Source of the DNA: Faecalibacterium longum CLA-AA-H243 | Lineage (GTDB): Bacteria; Bacillota; Clostridia; Oscillospirales; Ruminococcaceae | Assembly: GCF_020687245.1 (NCBI RefSeq) | Contig: NZ_JAJEQG010000009.1 | Span: 25,160 to 89,159 of the forward strand | Direction: 5' to 3' | Length of the DNA: 64,000 nucleotides | Shown: positions 9,130-16,926 of the stretch, piece after piece | Numbering within the stretch: position 1 is the first letter of the stretch | How the letters are laid out: each line of letters opens with the position of its first letter | The notes under the pieces: model-generated | Databases searched by the model: none | What the model saw: the letters and a program-made list of their open reading frames with translations, nothing else | Told to the model about the DNA's origin: nothing | Translations under genes and position numbers: made by a program

Positions 9130-9158
9130 TTGACTTTGCCCGGCGGGAACGGTACACT
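9130..9158 (+). promoter_or_regulatory. Sigma-A promoter of pgi
   Basis: TTGACT (9130-9135), a 17-base spacer and TACACT (9153-9158) lie about 60 bases upstream of the pgi start. The 9001-9129 stretch before it holds an inverted TTGTAT/ATACAA pair near 9060-9090 but no gene. Confidence 0.7.
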
Positions 9159-9220
9159 TATACCAAGAAAAACCCTCGCCGGGCAAAGAGCCCGTAAAAT
9201 GTTTTGGAGGTTTTGATAGA

Positions 9221-10552
9221 ATGAGTCTCGCTCTGAATACAAAGCACCTCTCCAGTTTCATCAACGAAGAGGAATACAAGGCCATCTACCCCCAGGTAGA
9301 GGCCGCGCACAAGACGCTGGAAGCCAAGAACGGCCCCGGCAGCGACTTCCTGGGCTGGATGTATCTGCCCCGTGATTATGATAAGGAAGAGTTTGAGCGC
9401 ATCAAGGCAGCTGCTGCCAAGATCCGTGAGGATTCCGACGTTCTGGTGGTCGCCGGCATCGGCGGCAGCTATCTGGGCGCACGCGCCGTCATCGAAGCCG
9501 TCAAGGGGATGTACCACAACGAGCTGGACAACGGCCTGAAGATCTACTTCTGCGGCAACAGCATCAGCCCCACCTATCTGAATGACATCATCGCGCTGTG
9601 CAAGGGCAAGCGCTTCTCCATCAACGTCATCTCCAAGTCCGGCACCACCACCGAGACCTCTCTGGCCTTCCGTGTGCTGCGCAAGCTGCTGGAAGACGAG
9701 ATGGGCGTGGAAGAAGCCAACAAGCGCATCTACGCCACCACCGACCGCGCCAAGGGTACCCTCAAGCAGCTGGCTGACGCGCAGGGCTGGCCCACCTTCG
9801 TCGTCCCCGACGATGTCGGCGGCCGCTACTCCGTCCTTTCCGCTGTGGGCCTGCTGCCCATCGCTGCTGCCGGCATCAGCATCGACGACGTCATGAAGGG
9901 CGCAGCCGACGCGATGGAGCGCTTCTCCGTGCTCAGCCCCGACAACGACGCCTACAAGTATGCGGCCATCCGCAACATCCTGTACCGCAAGGGCAAGAGC
10001 ATCGAGATCCTCGAGTGCTATGAGCCGAACTTCACCCTCATGAACGAGTGGTACAAGCAGCTGTTCGGTGAGAGCGAGGGCAAGGACAACAAGGGTCTGT
10101 TCCCCGCAAGCTGCATCTTCTCCACCGACCTGCACTCCATGGGTCAGTTCATCCAGGAAGGCTCCCGCACCATGTTCGAGACCATCGTGGATGTCAAGAA
10201 GCCCGCACAGGACCTCTTCATCGACAAGCTGGAGGGCAACTTCGACGGCCTGAACTTCCTGGCTGACCAGAACATGAGCGTGGTCAACCGCAAGGCTATG
10301 GAAGGAACTATCCTCGCCCACACCGACGGCGGCGTGCCGGAGGTGGTCATCGAGGTGGACGACCTGTCCGCTTATAATGTGGGCTACCTCATCTACTTCT
10401 TCTGGCGTGCCTGCGCCTGCAGCGGCTACCTGCTGAGCGTCAACCCCTTCAACCAGCCGGGCGTCGAGAGCTATAAGAAGAACATGTTCGCTCTGCTGGG
10501 CAAGCCGGGTTATGAGAACCTGACCGCCGAGCTGGAAGCAAAGCTGAAGTAA
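9221..10552 (+). CDS. pgi: Glucose-6-phosphate isomerase
   Basis: Interconverts glucose 6-phosphate and fructose 6-phosphate in glycolysis. The 443-residue length is that of the short Firmicute form. Visible motifs include the sugar-phosphate loop [25 protein letters not shown] and [14 protein letters not shown], plus the C-terminal NPFNQPGVE segment. The ATG follows TTTTGGAGG. It has its own promoter at 9130-9158 and is followed 63 bases later by a small P-loop gene on the same strand, with which it may be co-transcribed because no terminator is seen between them. Confidence 0.98.
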   Translation: MSLALNTKHLSSFINEEEYKAIYPQVEAAHKTLEAKNGPGSDFLGWMYLPRDYDKEEFERIKAAAAKIREDSDVLVVAGIGGSYLGARAVIEAVKGMYHNELDNGLKIYFCGNSISPTYLNDIIALCKGKRFSINVISKSGTTTETSLAFRVLRKLLEDEMGVEEANKRIYATTDRAKGTLKQLADAQGWPTFVVPDDVGGRYSVLSAVGLLPIAAAGISIDDVMKGAADAMERFSVLSPDNDAYKYAAIRNILYRKGKSIEILECYEPNFTLMNEWYKQLFGESEGKDNKGLFPASCIFSTDLHSMGQFIQEGSRTMFETIVDVKKPAQDLFIDKLEGNFDGLNFLADQNMSVVNRKAMEGTILAHTDGGVPEVVIEVDDLSAYNVGYLIYFFWRACACSGYLLSVNPFNQPGVESYKKNMFALLGKPGYENLTAELEAKLK

Positions 10553-10615
10553 GAGCAAGCGGAACAAAAAACGATCTCCCGCCGTGAGGCGTGGAAAATA
10601 CAGGAGGACAGAACT

Positions 10616-11020
10616 ATGATTAAACTGATTGTTGGCACCAAAGGCTCCGGTAAGACCAAGGCTATGATCGACATGATCAACGATTCGGTCAAGACCTCCA
10701 AGGGCAACGTCGTTGTCGTCGAGAAGGGCATGAAGCTGACCTATGAGGTCCCCAACGCCGCCCGTCTCATCGACCTGGACGAGTACAAGATCGCCGGCGG
10801 CGAGATGCTGTACGGCTTCGTGGCCGGCCTGCTGGCAAGCAATTATGACATCACTGACCTGTACATCGACGGCATCCTGAAGGTGCTGGATCACGACATC
10901 AACCGTCTGGGCGTCGTTCTGGACGAGATCGCTGCTGCCGCTGGCGACTCCATCAAGGTCACCGTCACTGTCAGCGCTGATGAAGCTGCTCTGCCCCACG
11001 ATGTGAAGAAGTACCTGTAA
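10616..11020 (+). CDS. Small P-loop protein of unknown function
   Basis: A 134-residue protein that opens with a Walker A motif GTKGSGKT at residues 7-14, followed by MIDMIND. Later segments VVVVEKGMKL, YIDGIL and a beta-rich C-terminus (SIKVTVTVSADE) suggest a compact NTP-binding fold without a full ATPase core. I know similar short P-loop proteins only as uncharacterised Firmicute proteins, sometimes labelled PilT-like on weak grounds. AGGAGGACAG precedes the ATG. It lies downstream of pgi and ends at a strong terminator. Codon use resembles that of highly expressed neighbours. Confidence 0.8.
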   Translation: MIKLIVGTKGSGKTKAMIDMINDSVKTSKGNVVVVEKGMKLTYEVPNAARLIDLDEYKIAGGEMLYGFVAGLLASNYDITDLYIDGILKVLDHDINRLGVVLDEIAAAAGDSIKVTVTVSADEAALPHDVKKYL

Positions 11021-11056
11021 AATAACTCTGAAATTTCTGATTTGAAGCATCCCAGA

Positions 11057-11106
11057 CAGGCAGGAAACCGGAGAATTTGAAATTTTTTCGGTTTTCTGCC
11101 TGTTTT
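11057..11106 (+). terminator. Terminator after the P-loop gene
   Basis: The arms CAGGCAGGAAACCG (11057-11070) and CGGTTTTCTGCCTG (11089-11102) pair with one mismatch and are followed by TTTT. Confidence 0.8.
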
Positions 11107-11110
11107 GGTG

Positions 11111-11139
11111 TTGACAAAGGGCTGTGTTGGCGCTATACT
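11111..11139 (+). promoter_or_regulatory. Near-consensus sigma-A promoter of the DUF177-rpmF unit
   Basis: TTGACA (11111-11116), a 17-base spacer and TATACT (11134-11139). The transcription start would be near 11146, 22 bases before the ATG at 11168. Confidence 0.88.
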
Positions 11140-11167
11140 AACAAAGCAGCCTTTTATGAGGTGTACT

Positions 11168-11668
11168 ATGCAATTTGACCTGAGAAAGTTTATCGTATCC
11201 GGCACGAAACCTTACGCCGCAGAGTTTCAGTGTGATTTGTCTGCAAAGGATTTTGCCGGTGCAAGGATCGAGCAGCCTGTGACGGCCCGCTTTGAGGCGG
11301 TGCCGGATGGCGAGGAGATCCGGATGACGCTGCGGGCAAACGCATTGGTGCACGGAGAGTGCGCCCGCTGCCTCGACCCCGTCGAACGGGAAGAGACGGT
11401 GCAAGCAGAGTGGACGGTCAGGGAGCGCGATCTGGATGACCCGGATTTCGACCTGCCCCTCAACGAAAAAGGACATCTGGATGTGGACGAATGGCTCTGT
11501 CAGGAATTCATGTTCCAGATACCGACGGTGCTGCTTTGCAGCGCTGACTGCCCGGGCTTGTGTCCCCGGTGCGGGAAGAAGATGGCCGAATGTACCTGCC
11601 CTCCGGCAGAAGCTGAGGCCGAACCCGCAGACGCAAGGCTAGCGATACTCAAATCACTGCTGAACTGA
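11168..11668 (+). CDS. DUF177 (YceD-type) protein
   Basis: A 166-residue DUF177/YceD family protein, a family normally encoded next to rpmF and thought to act in ribosome or 23S rRNA maturation. It shows the family pattern: an N-terminal beta-rich part, a central CARCLDPVE motif, and a C-terminal CPGLCPRCGKKMAECTC cysteine cluster that could bind zinc. The start is the ATG at 11168 after GAGGTG; an upstream TTG at 11105 is excluded because it lies upstream of the promoter. rpmF follows 26 bases later, the conserved arrangement. Confidence 0.9.
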   Translation: MQFDLRKFIVSGTKPYAAEFQCDLSAKDFAGARIEQPVTARFEAVPDGEEIRMTLRANALVHGECARCLDPVEREETVQAEWTVRERDLDDPDFDLPLNEKGHLDVDEWLCQEFMFQIPTVLLCSADCPGLCPRCGKKMAECTCPPAEAEAEPADARLAILKSLLN

Positions 11669-11694
11669 GAAACCCATCAAGGAGGTGCAAAAAT

Positions 11695-11874
11695 ATGGCA
11701 GTACCTAAGAGACATCTTTCCAAGGCCCGCCGCGACAAGCGTCGCAGCAATGTTTGGAAGCTGGAGGCCCCCGCACTGGTCAAGTGCAGCAACTGCGGCT
11801 CTCTGAAGCTCCCCCACCAGGCATGTGGCAACTGCGGTTACTACAAGGGCGAGGAAGTCATCAAGAAGGGCTAA
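11695..11874 (+). CDS. rpmF: 50S ribosomal protein L32
   Basis: A 59-residue large-subunit protein. The N-terminal MAVPKRHLSKARRDKRR is typical of L32. Two cysteine pairs, C31/C34 (CSNC) and C44/C47 (CGNC), form the zinc-ribbon of the cysteine-containing L32 type. AAGGAGGTG lies seven bases upstream of the ATG. It is co-transcribed with the DUF177 gene from the 11111-11139 promoter. Because the cysteines are kept, this is the zinc-dependent paralogue rather than the zinc-independent one. Confidence 0.98.
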   Translation: MAVPKRHLSKARRDKRRSNVWKLEAPALVKCSNCGSLKLPHQACGNCGYYKGEEVIKKG

Positions 11875-11977
11875 TTTGCGCAGAATTGGTGGCACATTGG
11901 TGTTATGTACAGAAGGGGAGGGCGCAATGCCTTCCCCTTCTTGCTTTGTCTTGAAAACGAAATTGTGAGGTGAAAGC

Positions 11978-13309
11978 ATGGCCATCAGGATCGACCGCGT
12001 GGACGCGGGCAGCGAGGCGGAAGCCCTCGGCCTCGCCGGCGGCGACGAGCTGCTGAGCGTGGACGGCAACGAGCTGAACGACACGCTGGACTATGATTTT
12101 TATACCGACAGCAAGAGCTTCCACCTCAAAGCGAGAGTGGCGGACGGCATCCGGGAGTGGGACGTCCGGCGGGAAGAGCGCGGCCCCTTCGGCTGCGACT
12201 TCTCCACCTATCTGGGCGACCAGAAGCACTCCTGCTCCAACCACTGTATGTTCTGCTTCATTGACCAGCTGCCCCCGGGAATGCGTGAGAGCCTCTACTT
12301 CAAGGACGACGACGAGCGCCTGTCCTTTTTGTTCGGCAACTATATCACCATGACCAACATGCAGGACCACGAGATCGACCGCATCATCAAGATGCACATC
12401 TCGCCCATCAACATCTCGGTCCACACCACCAATCCCCAGCTCCGCGTGCGGATGCTGGCGAATAAACGGGGCGGCGAGGTGCTGAAGTACCTGCCCCGCC
12501 TGGTGGAGGGCGGCATCGCCGTCAACTGCCAGCTGGTGCTCTGCCGGGGCATCAACGACGGCGACGAGCTCCGCCGCACCCTCACCGACCTGCTGGAGCT
12601 GACCCCGATGGTGCAGAGCGTGGCGGCAGTCCCCTGCGGCGTGACGGATTACCGCCAGAACCTCTTCAAGCAGACGCCCTACGACGCTGAGACCAGCGCC
12701 GCCGTCATCGACATCATGGAAGAGTTCGGCGACGAGTGCAAGCGCCGCCACGGCAAGCGCATCATCTACCCCAGCGATGAGTGGTACCTCAAGGCCGGCC
12801 GCCCCATCCCGGAGCCGGAGTTCTATGAGGACTACGACCAGCTGGAAAACGGCGTGGGCATGATGAGCCTCTTCCGGGAGGAATTTCTGGCCGAGCTGGA
12901 AAAGCCCCACCGCATCTACGGCACCAAAAAGATGGATGTCGTCACCGGCACCATGGCCGCGCCCCTCATCACCGAGATGATGGACGAGCTCCACCGCCAG
13001 TACCCCATGATAGAAGTAAAAGTGCATCCCATCAAAAACAACTTCTTCGGCGGCAACGTCGGCGTGGCGGGCCTCGTCACAGCGACCGACATCATCGCTC
13101 AGTGCGAGGGCCGGCTGTCCAGCGGCACCCTGGGCGTGCCTGCCGTGATGCTGCGGGAGGAGAAGGACACCTTCCTCGATGATATGACCATCGAGCAGCT
13201 GGGCCAGCGGCTCGGCGTAAAGGTGGAAGTCCTGCCCACCAGCGGCGGCGACGAGGCCAAGGCCCTGCTGCGCAGCGGCCTGCATATCGCCCGCCGGAGA
13301 AGACCGTAA
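11978..13309 (+). CDS. DUF512 family protein with PDZ-like and radical SAM-like parts
   Basis: A 443-residue protein of the DUF512 family, common in Firmicutes and usually located next to der. The N-terminus (residues 1-60) looks like a PDZ domain (LGLAGGDELLSVDG). A cysteine motif CSNHCMFCFIDQLP near residue 90 matches a radical SAM CxxxCxxC arrangement. The C-terminal DUF512 domain includes FFGGNVGVAGLVTATDI and the end segment MLREEKDTFLDDMT. The specific reaction is unknown. GTGAGGTGAAAGC precedes the ATG. It stands 32 bases before der and is likely co-transcribed with it. Confidence 0.9.
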   Translation: MAIRIDRVDAGSEAEALGLAGGDELLSVDGNELNDTLDYDFYTDSKSFHLKARVADGIREWDVRREERGPFGCDFSTYLGDQKHSCSNHCMFCFIDQLPPGMRESLYFKDDDERLSFLFGNYITMTNMQDHEIDRIIKMHISPINISVHTTNPQLRVRMLANKRGGEVLKYLPRLVEGGIAVNCQLVLCRGINDGDELRRTLTDLLELTPMVQSVAAVPCGVTDYRQNLFKQTPYDAETSAAVIDIMEEFGDECKRRHGKRIIYPSDEWYLKAGRPIPEPEFYEDYDQLENGVGMMSLFREEFLAELEKPHRIYGTKKMDVVTGTMAAPLITEMMDELHRQYPMIEVKVHPIKNNFFGGNVGVAGLVTATDIIAQCEGRLSSGTLGVPAVMLREEKDTFLDDMTIEQLGQRLGVKVEVLPTSGGDEAKALLRSGLHIARRRRP

Positions 13310-13341
13310 TTTTACCCCTTTTGTGAAAGGAGGAACCCCCT

Positions 13342-14685
13342 ATGAGCAAACCGATCGTTGCTGTGGTGGGCCGCCCCAACGTGGGCAAGTCCACCCTGTT
13401 CAATAAGCTCTGCGGCCAGCGTCTGGCCATCGTGGAGGATACCCCGGGCATCACCCGCGACCGCATCTTTGCCAACTGCGAGTGGAGCGGCCACGAGTTC
13501 CTGCTGGTGGATACCGGCGGCATCGAGCCCAAGGCCACCGAGGGCATTCTGGCCCACATGCGCGAGCAGGCCCAGATCGCCATCGACACCGCCGACTGCA
13601 TCATCATGGTGGTGGACGTGCGCAACGGCCTGACCGCCGCCGACGAGGACGTGGCCCATATGCTGCGCCGCAGCCACAAGCCCATCATCCTCGCTGTCAA
13701 CAAATGCGACAATGTGGGCGAGACCCCCATGGAGCTCTACGAGTTCTATAACCTCGGCTTCGACGAAGTCATGCCCATCTCGTCCGTCCACGGCCACGGC
13801 ACCGGCGACCTGCTGGACGCTGTCTGCGCCCACCTCGATTTCAGCGAGACCGTCGTGGAGGAAGACCGCATCCCCGTCGCCATCATCGGCCGCCCCAACG
13901 TGGGCAAGTCCAGCCTGACCAACCGCATCCTCGGTGAGAACCGCATGATCGTTGCCAACGAGGCCGGCACTACCCGCGACGCCATCGACACCCCCGTGGA
14001 TAACGCTTACGGCAAGTTCATCTTCACCGATACCGCCGGTCTGCGCAAGCGCAGCAACATCACCGACGGCCTCGAGCGCTACATGGTCGTCCGCGCACTG
14101 GCCGCCGTCGAGCGCAGCCGCGTGGCCCTCATCCTCGTGGACGCCACCGTCGGCTTCACCGAGCAGGACAGCAAGGTGGCCGGTTATGCCCACGACCAGG
14201 GCAAGGCCTGCATCATCGTCGTCAACAAGTGGGACGCCGTGGAGGGCAAGGAGACCAACACCATGGAGCTGCAGCGCCGGGGCTATGCCGAGTGCTTCAG
14301 CTTCATGGGCTACGCTCCCATCATCTTCATCTCGGCCCAGACCGGCTACAACGTCAACAAACTGATGCAGCTCATCCGCGACGTGGACAGCCAGAACGGT
14401 GCCCGTGTGCCCACCGGTGTGCTGAATGAGATGCTGGCCCGTGCCACCGCTCGGATGCAGCCGCCCAGCGACAAGGGCCGCCGCCTGAAGATCTTCTACC
14501 TGACCCAGGCTTCCACCCGTCCGCCGACGTTCGTGGCCTTCGTCAACGCAAAGCACCTGTTCCACTTCAGCTATCAGCGGTATATCATCAACCAGATCCG
14601 CGAGAACTTCGGTCTGGAGCACACCCCCATCCGCCTTGTCGTGCGTGAGCGCGGCTCCGGCGAAGTGGGCGCGAAGGACGTATAA
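13342..14685 (+). CDS. der: Ribosome biogenesis GTPase Der (EngA)
   Basis: An essential GTPase with two G domains that assists 50S subunit maturation. The 447-residue protein carries two P-loops, GRPNVGKSTLFN near residue 10 and GRPNVGKSSLTN near residue 183. Each has the DTxG motif (DTGGI, DTAGL) and an NKxD motif (NKCD, NKWD), and a C-terminal KH-like domain follows. AAAGGAGG precedes the ATG. The gene sits between the DUF512 gene and plsY, a common Firmicute order. Confidence 0.98.
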   Translation: MSKPIVAVVGRPNVGKSTLFNKLCGQRLAIVEDTPGITRDRIFANCEWSGHEFLLVDTGGIEPKATEGILAHMREQAQIAIDTADCIIMVVDVRNGLTAADEDVAHMLRRSHKPIILAVNKCDNVGETPMELYEFYNLGFDEVMPISSVHGHGTGDLLDAVCAHLDFSETVVEEDRIPVAIIGRPNVGKSSLTNRILGENRMIVANEAGTTRDAIDTPVDNAYGKFIFTDTAGLRKRSNITDGLERYMVVRALAAVERSRVALILVDATVGFTEQDSKVAGYAHDQGKACIIVVNKWDAVEGKETNTMELQRRGYAECFSFMGYAPIIFISAQTGYNVNKLMQLIRDVDSQNGARVPTGVLNEMLARATARMQPPSDKGRRLKIFYLTQASTRPPTFVAFVNAKHLFHFSYQRYIINQIRENFGLEHTPIRLVVRERGSGEVGAKDV

Positions 14686-14703
14686 GGAAGGGAGACTGGT
14701 TCT

Positions 14704-15366
14704 ATGACCGCATTTCTCATTGTGCTGGTGGTCGCTGCCGAAGCCTATCTGCTGGGCAGTGTGGACACCGGCATCCTCGTCAGCAAGTATCTGTACCATG
14801 ACGACGTCCGCACCCACGGCTCGGGCGCTGCCGGTATGACCAACATGCTGCGCACCTTCGGCAAGAAAGCCGCTGCCCTCACGGCGGTGGGCGATGTGCT
14901 CAAGGGCGTCGTGGCCGTCTGCCTTGGCCGGTGGCTGTTCGGCCATCTGCCCGCCGACGCTGCCGTCTCGCCCTATCTGGGCGTCTACCTCGCCGCCATC
15001 CTCGCCGTGGTGGGCCACTCCAAGCCCATCTACTTCGGCTTCAAGGGCGGCAAGGGCGTGCTGGTGGCTGCCGGTGCCATTCTGGCAGTCCAGCCGGTGC
15101 TGCTGCCAGTGCTGGCACTCATCTTCCTCGTCTGCCTGGTCCCCACCGGCATGGTGTCGCTGGGCAGCATCACCATGGCCGCGGCTTACCCGGTGCTGAC
15201 GCTGGTGTACAGCCTCATGCGCGGCCTGCCGACTCAGGACGTGGTGGTCTGCACCGTCGGCGCTGCCATCATGGGCGGCATGGTCATCTGGATGCACCGT
15301 TCCAACATCCAGCGCATCCGGGACGGCAAGGAGTACCGTTTCGGCCAGAAGCACAAGAGCAACTAA
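14704..15366 (+). CDS. plsY: Glycerol-3-phosphate acyltransferase PlsY
   Basis: An integral membrane enzyme that transfers the acyl group of acyl-phosphate to glycerol 3-phosphate, the first step of phospholipid synthesis in Gram-positives. The 220-residue protein is almost entirely hydrophobic, with about five membrane segments. The PlsY motifs are present in slightly altered form: GSGAAGMTNMLRTFG (usually SGNxGATN), GHSKPIYFGFKGGKG, and a late glycine-rich loop. GAAGGGAGAC precedes the ATG. It follows der by 18 bases and ends at a bidirectional terminator. Confidence 0.93.
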   Translation: MTAFLIVLVVAAEAYLLGSVDTGILVSKYLYHDDVRTHGSGAAGMTNMLRTFGKKAAALTAVGDVLKGVVAVCLGRWLFGHLPADAAVSPYLGVYLAAILAVVGHSKPIYFGFKGGKGVLVAAGAILAVQPVLLPVLALIFLVCLVPTGMVSLGSITMAAAYPVLTLVYSLMRGLPTQDVVVCTVGAAIMGGMVIWMHRSNIQRIRDGKEYRFGQKHKSN

Positions 15367-15372
15367 GCATAA

Positions 15373-15420
15373 AAAATGCCCCGCAGGCAGCTCTCAACGA
15401 GCGTCCTGCGGGGCATTTTA
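15373..15420. terminator. Bidirectional terminator between plsY and the PsiE-like gene
   Basis: The arms AATGCCCCGCAGG (15375-15387) and CCTGCGGGGCATT (15405-15417) pair perfectly and are flanked by A and T runs, so the hairpin can serve both converging genes. Confidence 0.9.
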
Positions 15421-15431
15421 CGTTGTCAGGC

Positions 15432-16022
15432 TCATTTCGGGTCTGCTTCCAGCAGCGTGTCGGTGTTGTCCTCGTACTTGGGGTCTTCGATGGCGACTTC
15501 AAGCTCCGTGTTGGTGTCGTCATGATGCAGGTGCTTGCGCAGCCGGGCGGCGAATTCCTCTGACGGGATGCCGCTCTGGCTGGGGGAAAGGTCGGGCGCG
15601 GGGTGGCCGTCGGGCAGATGAGCGCCGAAGGCGGGCACGAAGAAGAACCTCCGCACGATGAAGATGAGGGCGATGGCGCTCACGCTCAGCAGGTTCTCCA
15701 TGGCGGACTCGTGACCCACCACCATGTGGCGGGCGATGGCGTAGAGCAGCACTTCGAGGCTGGAACCGGGGCTGTGCTTGGCCAGCATCTTGATGAACTC
15801 GATGCCGATGACGATGTCCAGCGCCCGCTGTAAGAAGGTGCTCACCTCGACGTCGTTGCCGTCGAACAGCAGGCCGGGCATCCACTGCAGCAGCGGCACC
15901 ATCGACAGCAGCAGGCCGATGAGGACGAGGCCGGACAACAGGATCTCGAGCAGGGTGGCTGCGCTGATGATCTTGTTGCGCAATTCGGCGCGGCTGTGGC
16001 TTTCAACACGGGAATTGGACAT
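15432..16022 (-). CDS. PsiE-like membrane protein
   Basis: A 196-residue protein with about four predicted membrane segments: LLEILLSGLVLIGLLLS, a segment around VIGIEFIKML, one around LLYAIARHMVVG, and LSVSAIALIFIVRRFFF. The pattern IEFIKMLAKHSPGSSLEVLLYAIARHMV resembles the phosphate-starvation-inducible PsiE family. The function of PsiE proteins is not established. The C-terminal 60 residues are acidic and probably cytoplasmic. The ATG at 16022 follows AAAGAGAGG; the longer frame from a TTG at 16043 would include that ribosome-binding site. Monocistronic. Confidence 0.75.
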   Translation of the reverse strand: MSNSRVESHSRAELRNKIISAATLLEILLSGLVLIGLLLSMVPLLQWMPGLLFDGNDVEVSTFLQRALDIVIGIEFIKMLAKHSPGSSLEVLLYAIARHMVVGHESAMENLLSVSAIALIFIVRRFFFVPAFGAHLPDGHPAPDLSPSQSGIPSEEFAARLRKHLHHDDTNTELEVAIEDPKYEDNTDTLLEADPK

Positions 16023-16164
16023 GGGCAGGGACCTCTCTTTCAAATTTGACCGGAAATCTTTTACAACAGTTCGATTCTATTGTAACAAAAGCAAAAAACG
16101 AAGTCAATTTCTCTGGCTGGGAAAGTTGGCCAGCATGAAAAACTGGAATCGAAGACAGACAAAA

Positions 16165-16204
16165 GGGGCCGTCCGCACCCGGAATGGAGTGCAGACGGCC
16201 CCTC
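16165..16204 (-). terminator. Terminator after ridA
   Basis: The arms GGGGCCGTCCGCAC (16165-16178) and GTGCAGACGGCCCC (16189-16202) pair with one mismatch. The minus strand continues into TTTTG. The plus-strand tail is TCTTTG, so weaker activity in the other direction is possible. Confidence 0.75.
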
Positions 16205-16223
16205 TTTGTGCTGAAAAGGCGGC

Positions 16224-16592
16224 TTAGGCCTCAGCGATGGCTTCGATCTCGCAGAGCACGCCCTTGGGGAGGTCTTTCACGGCCACGCAGCTGCGGGCGG
16301 GCTTGGAGGTGAAATACTTGGCGTACACCTCGTTGAAAGCGGCAAAGTCGGCGATGTCGGCCAGGAAGCAGGTGGTCTTGACCACCTTGTCAAAGCCCAC
16401 GCCGGCAGCTTCGAGGATAGCGCCCACATTGCGGCAGCTCTGGTCAGCCTGTGCGGCGATGCCCTCGGCGACTGCGCCGGTGGCGGGGTCTACCGGGATC
16501 TGGCCGGAGGTGAAGACGAGACCGCCCACGGTGTAGCCCTGAGAGTAGGGGCCGATGGCGCCGGGAGCTTTTTCGGTGCTGATGATGTTCAT
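16224..16592 (-). CDS. ridA: RidA family enamine/imine deaminase
   Basis: A 122-residue RidA (YjgF/YER057c/UK114) protein, which hydrolyses reactive enamines and imines such as 2-aminoacrylate released by PLP enzymes. The signature is clear: GPYSQGYTVGG near residue 14, FTSGQIPVDP, a central NVGAILEAAG segment, and the C-terminal RSCVAVKDLPKG with the catalytic arginine, then CEIEAIA. The ATG at 16592 follows GAGG. It is divergent from the helicase-associated-repeat gene and ends at its own terminator. Confidence 0.96.
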   Translation of the reverse strand: MNIISTEKAPGAIGPYSQGYTVGGLVFTSGQIPVDPATGAVAEGIAAQADQSCRNVGAILEAAGVGFDKVVKTTCFLADIADFAAFNEVYAKYFTSKPARSCVAVKDLPKGVLCEIEAIAEA

Positions 16593-16760
16593 ATCGATTA
16601 CCTCACATATCATAAATAGGGGAGTCTCCCGCCAAAAGGGGAGCCGATGAAAAAAGTCTACCACCAACTGTCCCCGCCGTCAACGGGCAGCAGGGAACGG
16701 TCCCGGAATTTCCGGAAAAAGGGAATGTAAAATTATTTGGAAAAATCTGTGCAAATCATC

Positions 16761-16790
16761 TTGACAAGAAATAAACTTTTATGATAAAAA
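16761..16790 (+). promoter_or_regulatory. Probable promoter of the helicase-associated-repeat gene
   Basis: TTGACA (16761-16766), an 18-base spacer and TAAAAA (16785-16790). The -35 is perfect and the -10 is weak. It gives a leader of about 130 bases before the ATG at 16927. Confidence 0.55.
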
Positions 16791-16816
16791 TAGAGCATGA
16801 AAGTAACATTTTTGCA

Positions 16817-16876
16817 GAAAAACGCAGGCGCAGCGCAGGCAGGAAAGCCAGCTTTGCGCAGGCGCGTTTCTTTTTT
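16817..16876 (+). promoter_or_regulatory. Hairpin plus T-run in the leader (possible attenuator)
   Basis: A long imperfect hairpin: outer pairing AAACGC with GCGTTT, inner GCGCA with TGCGC and GGC with GCC. It is followed directly by TTTTTT (16871-16876), about 50 bases before the start codon. No plus-strand gene precedes it, so it looks like a leader terminator rather than the end of a transcript. Confidence 0.5.
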
Positions 16877-16926
16877 GCAGAAAAAGCGAATTTCTGAACC
16901 CTCGGAAGGGGCAGAAAGGATAAGAT

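Noticed and set aside
11105..11167. TTG-initiated N-terminal extension of the DUF177 protein
   Set aside because: It would begin upstream of and inside a near-consensus promoter, and the ATG at 11168 has a ribosome-binding site.
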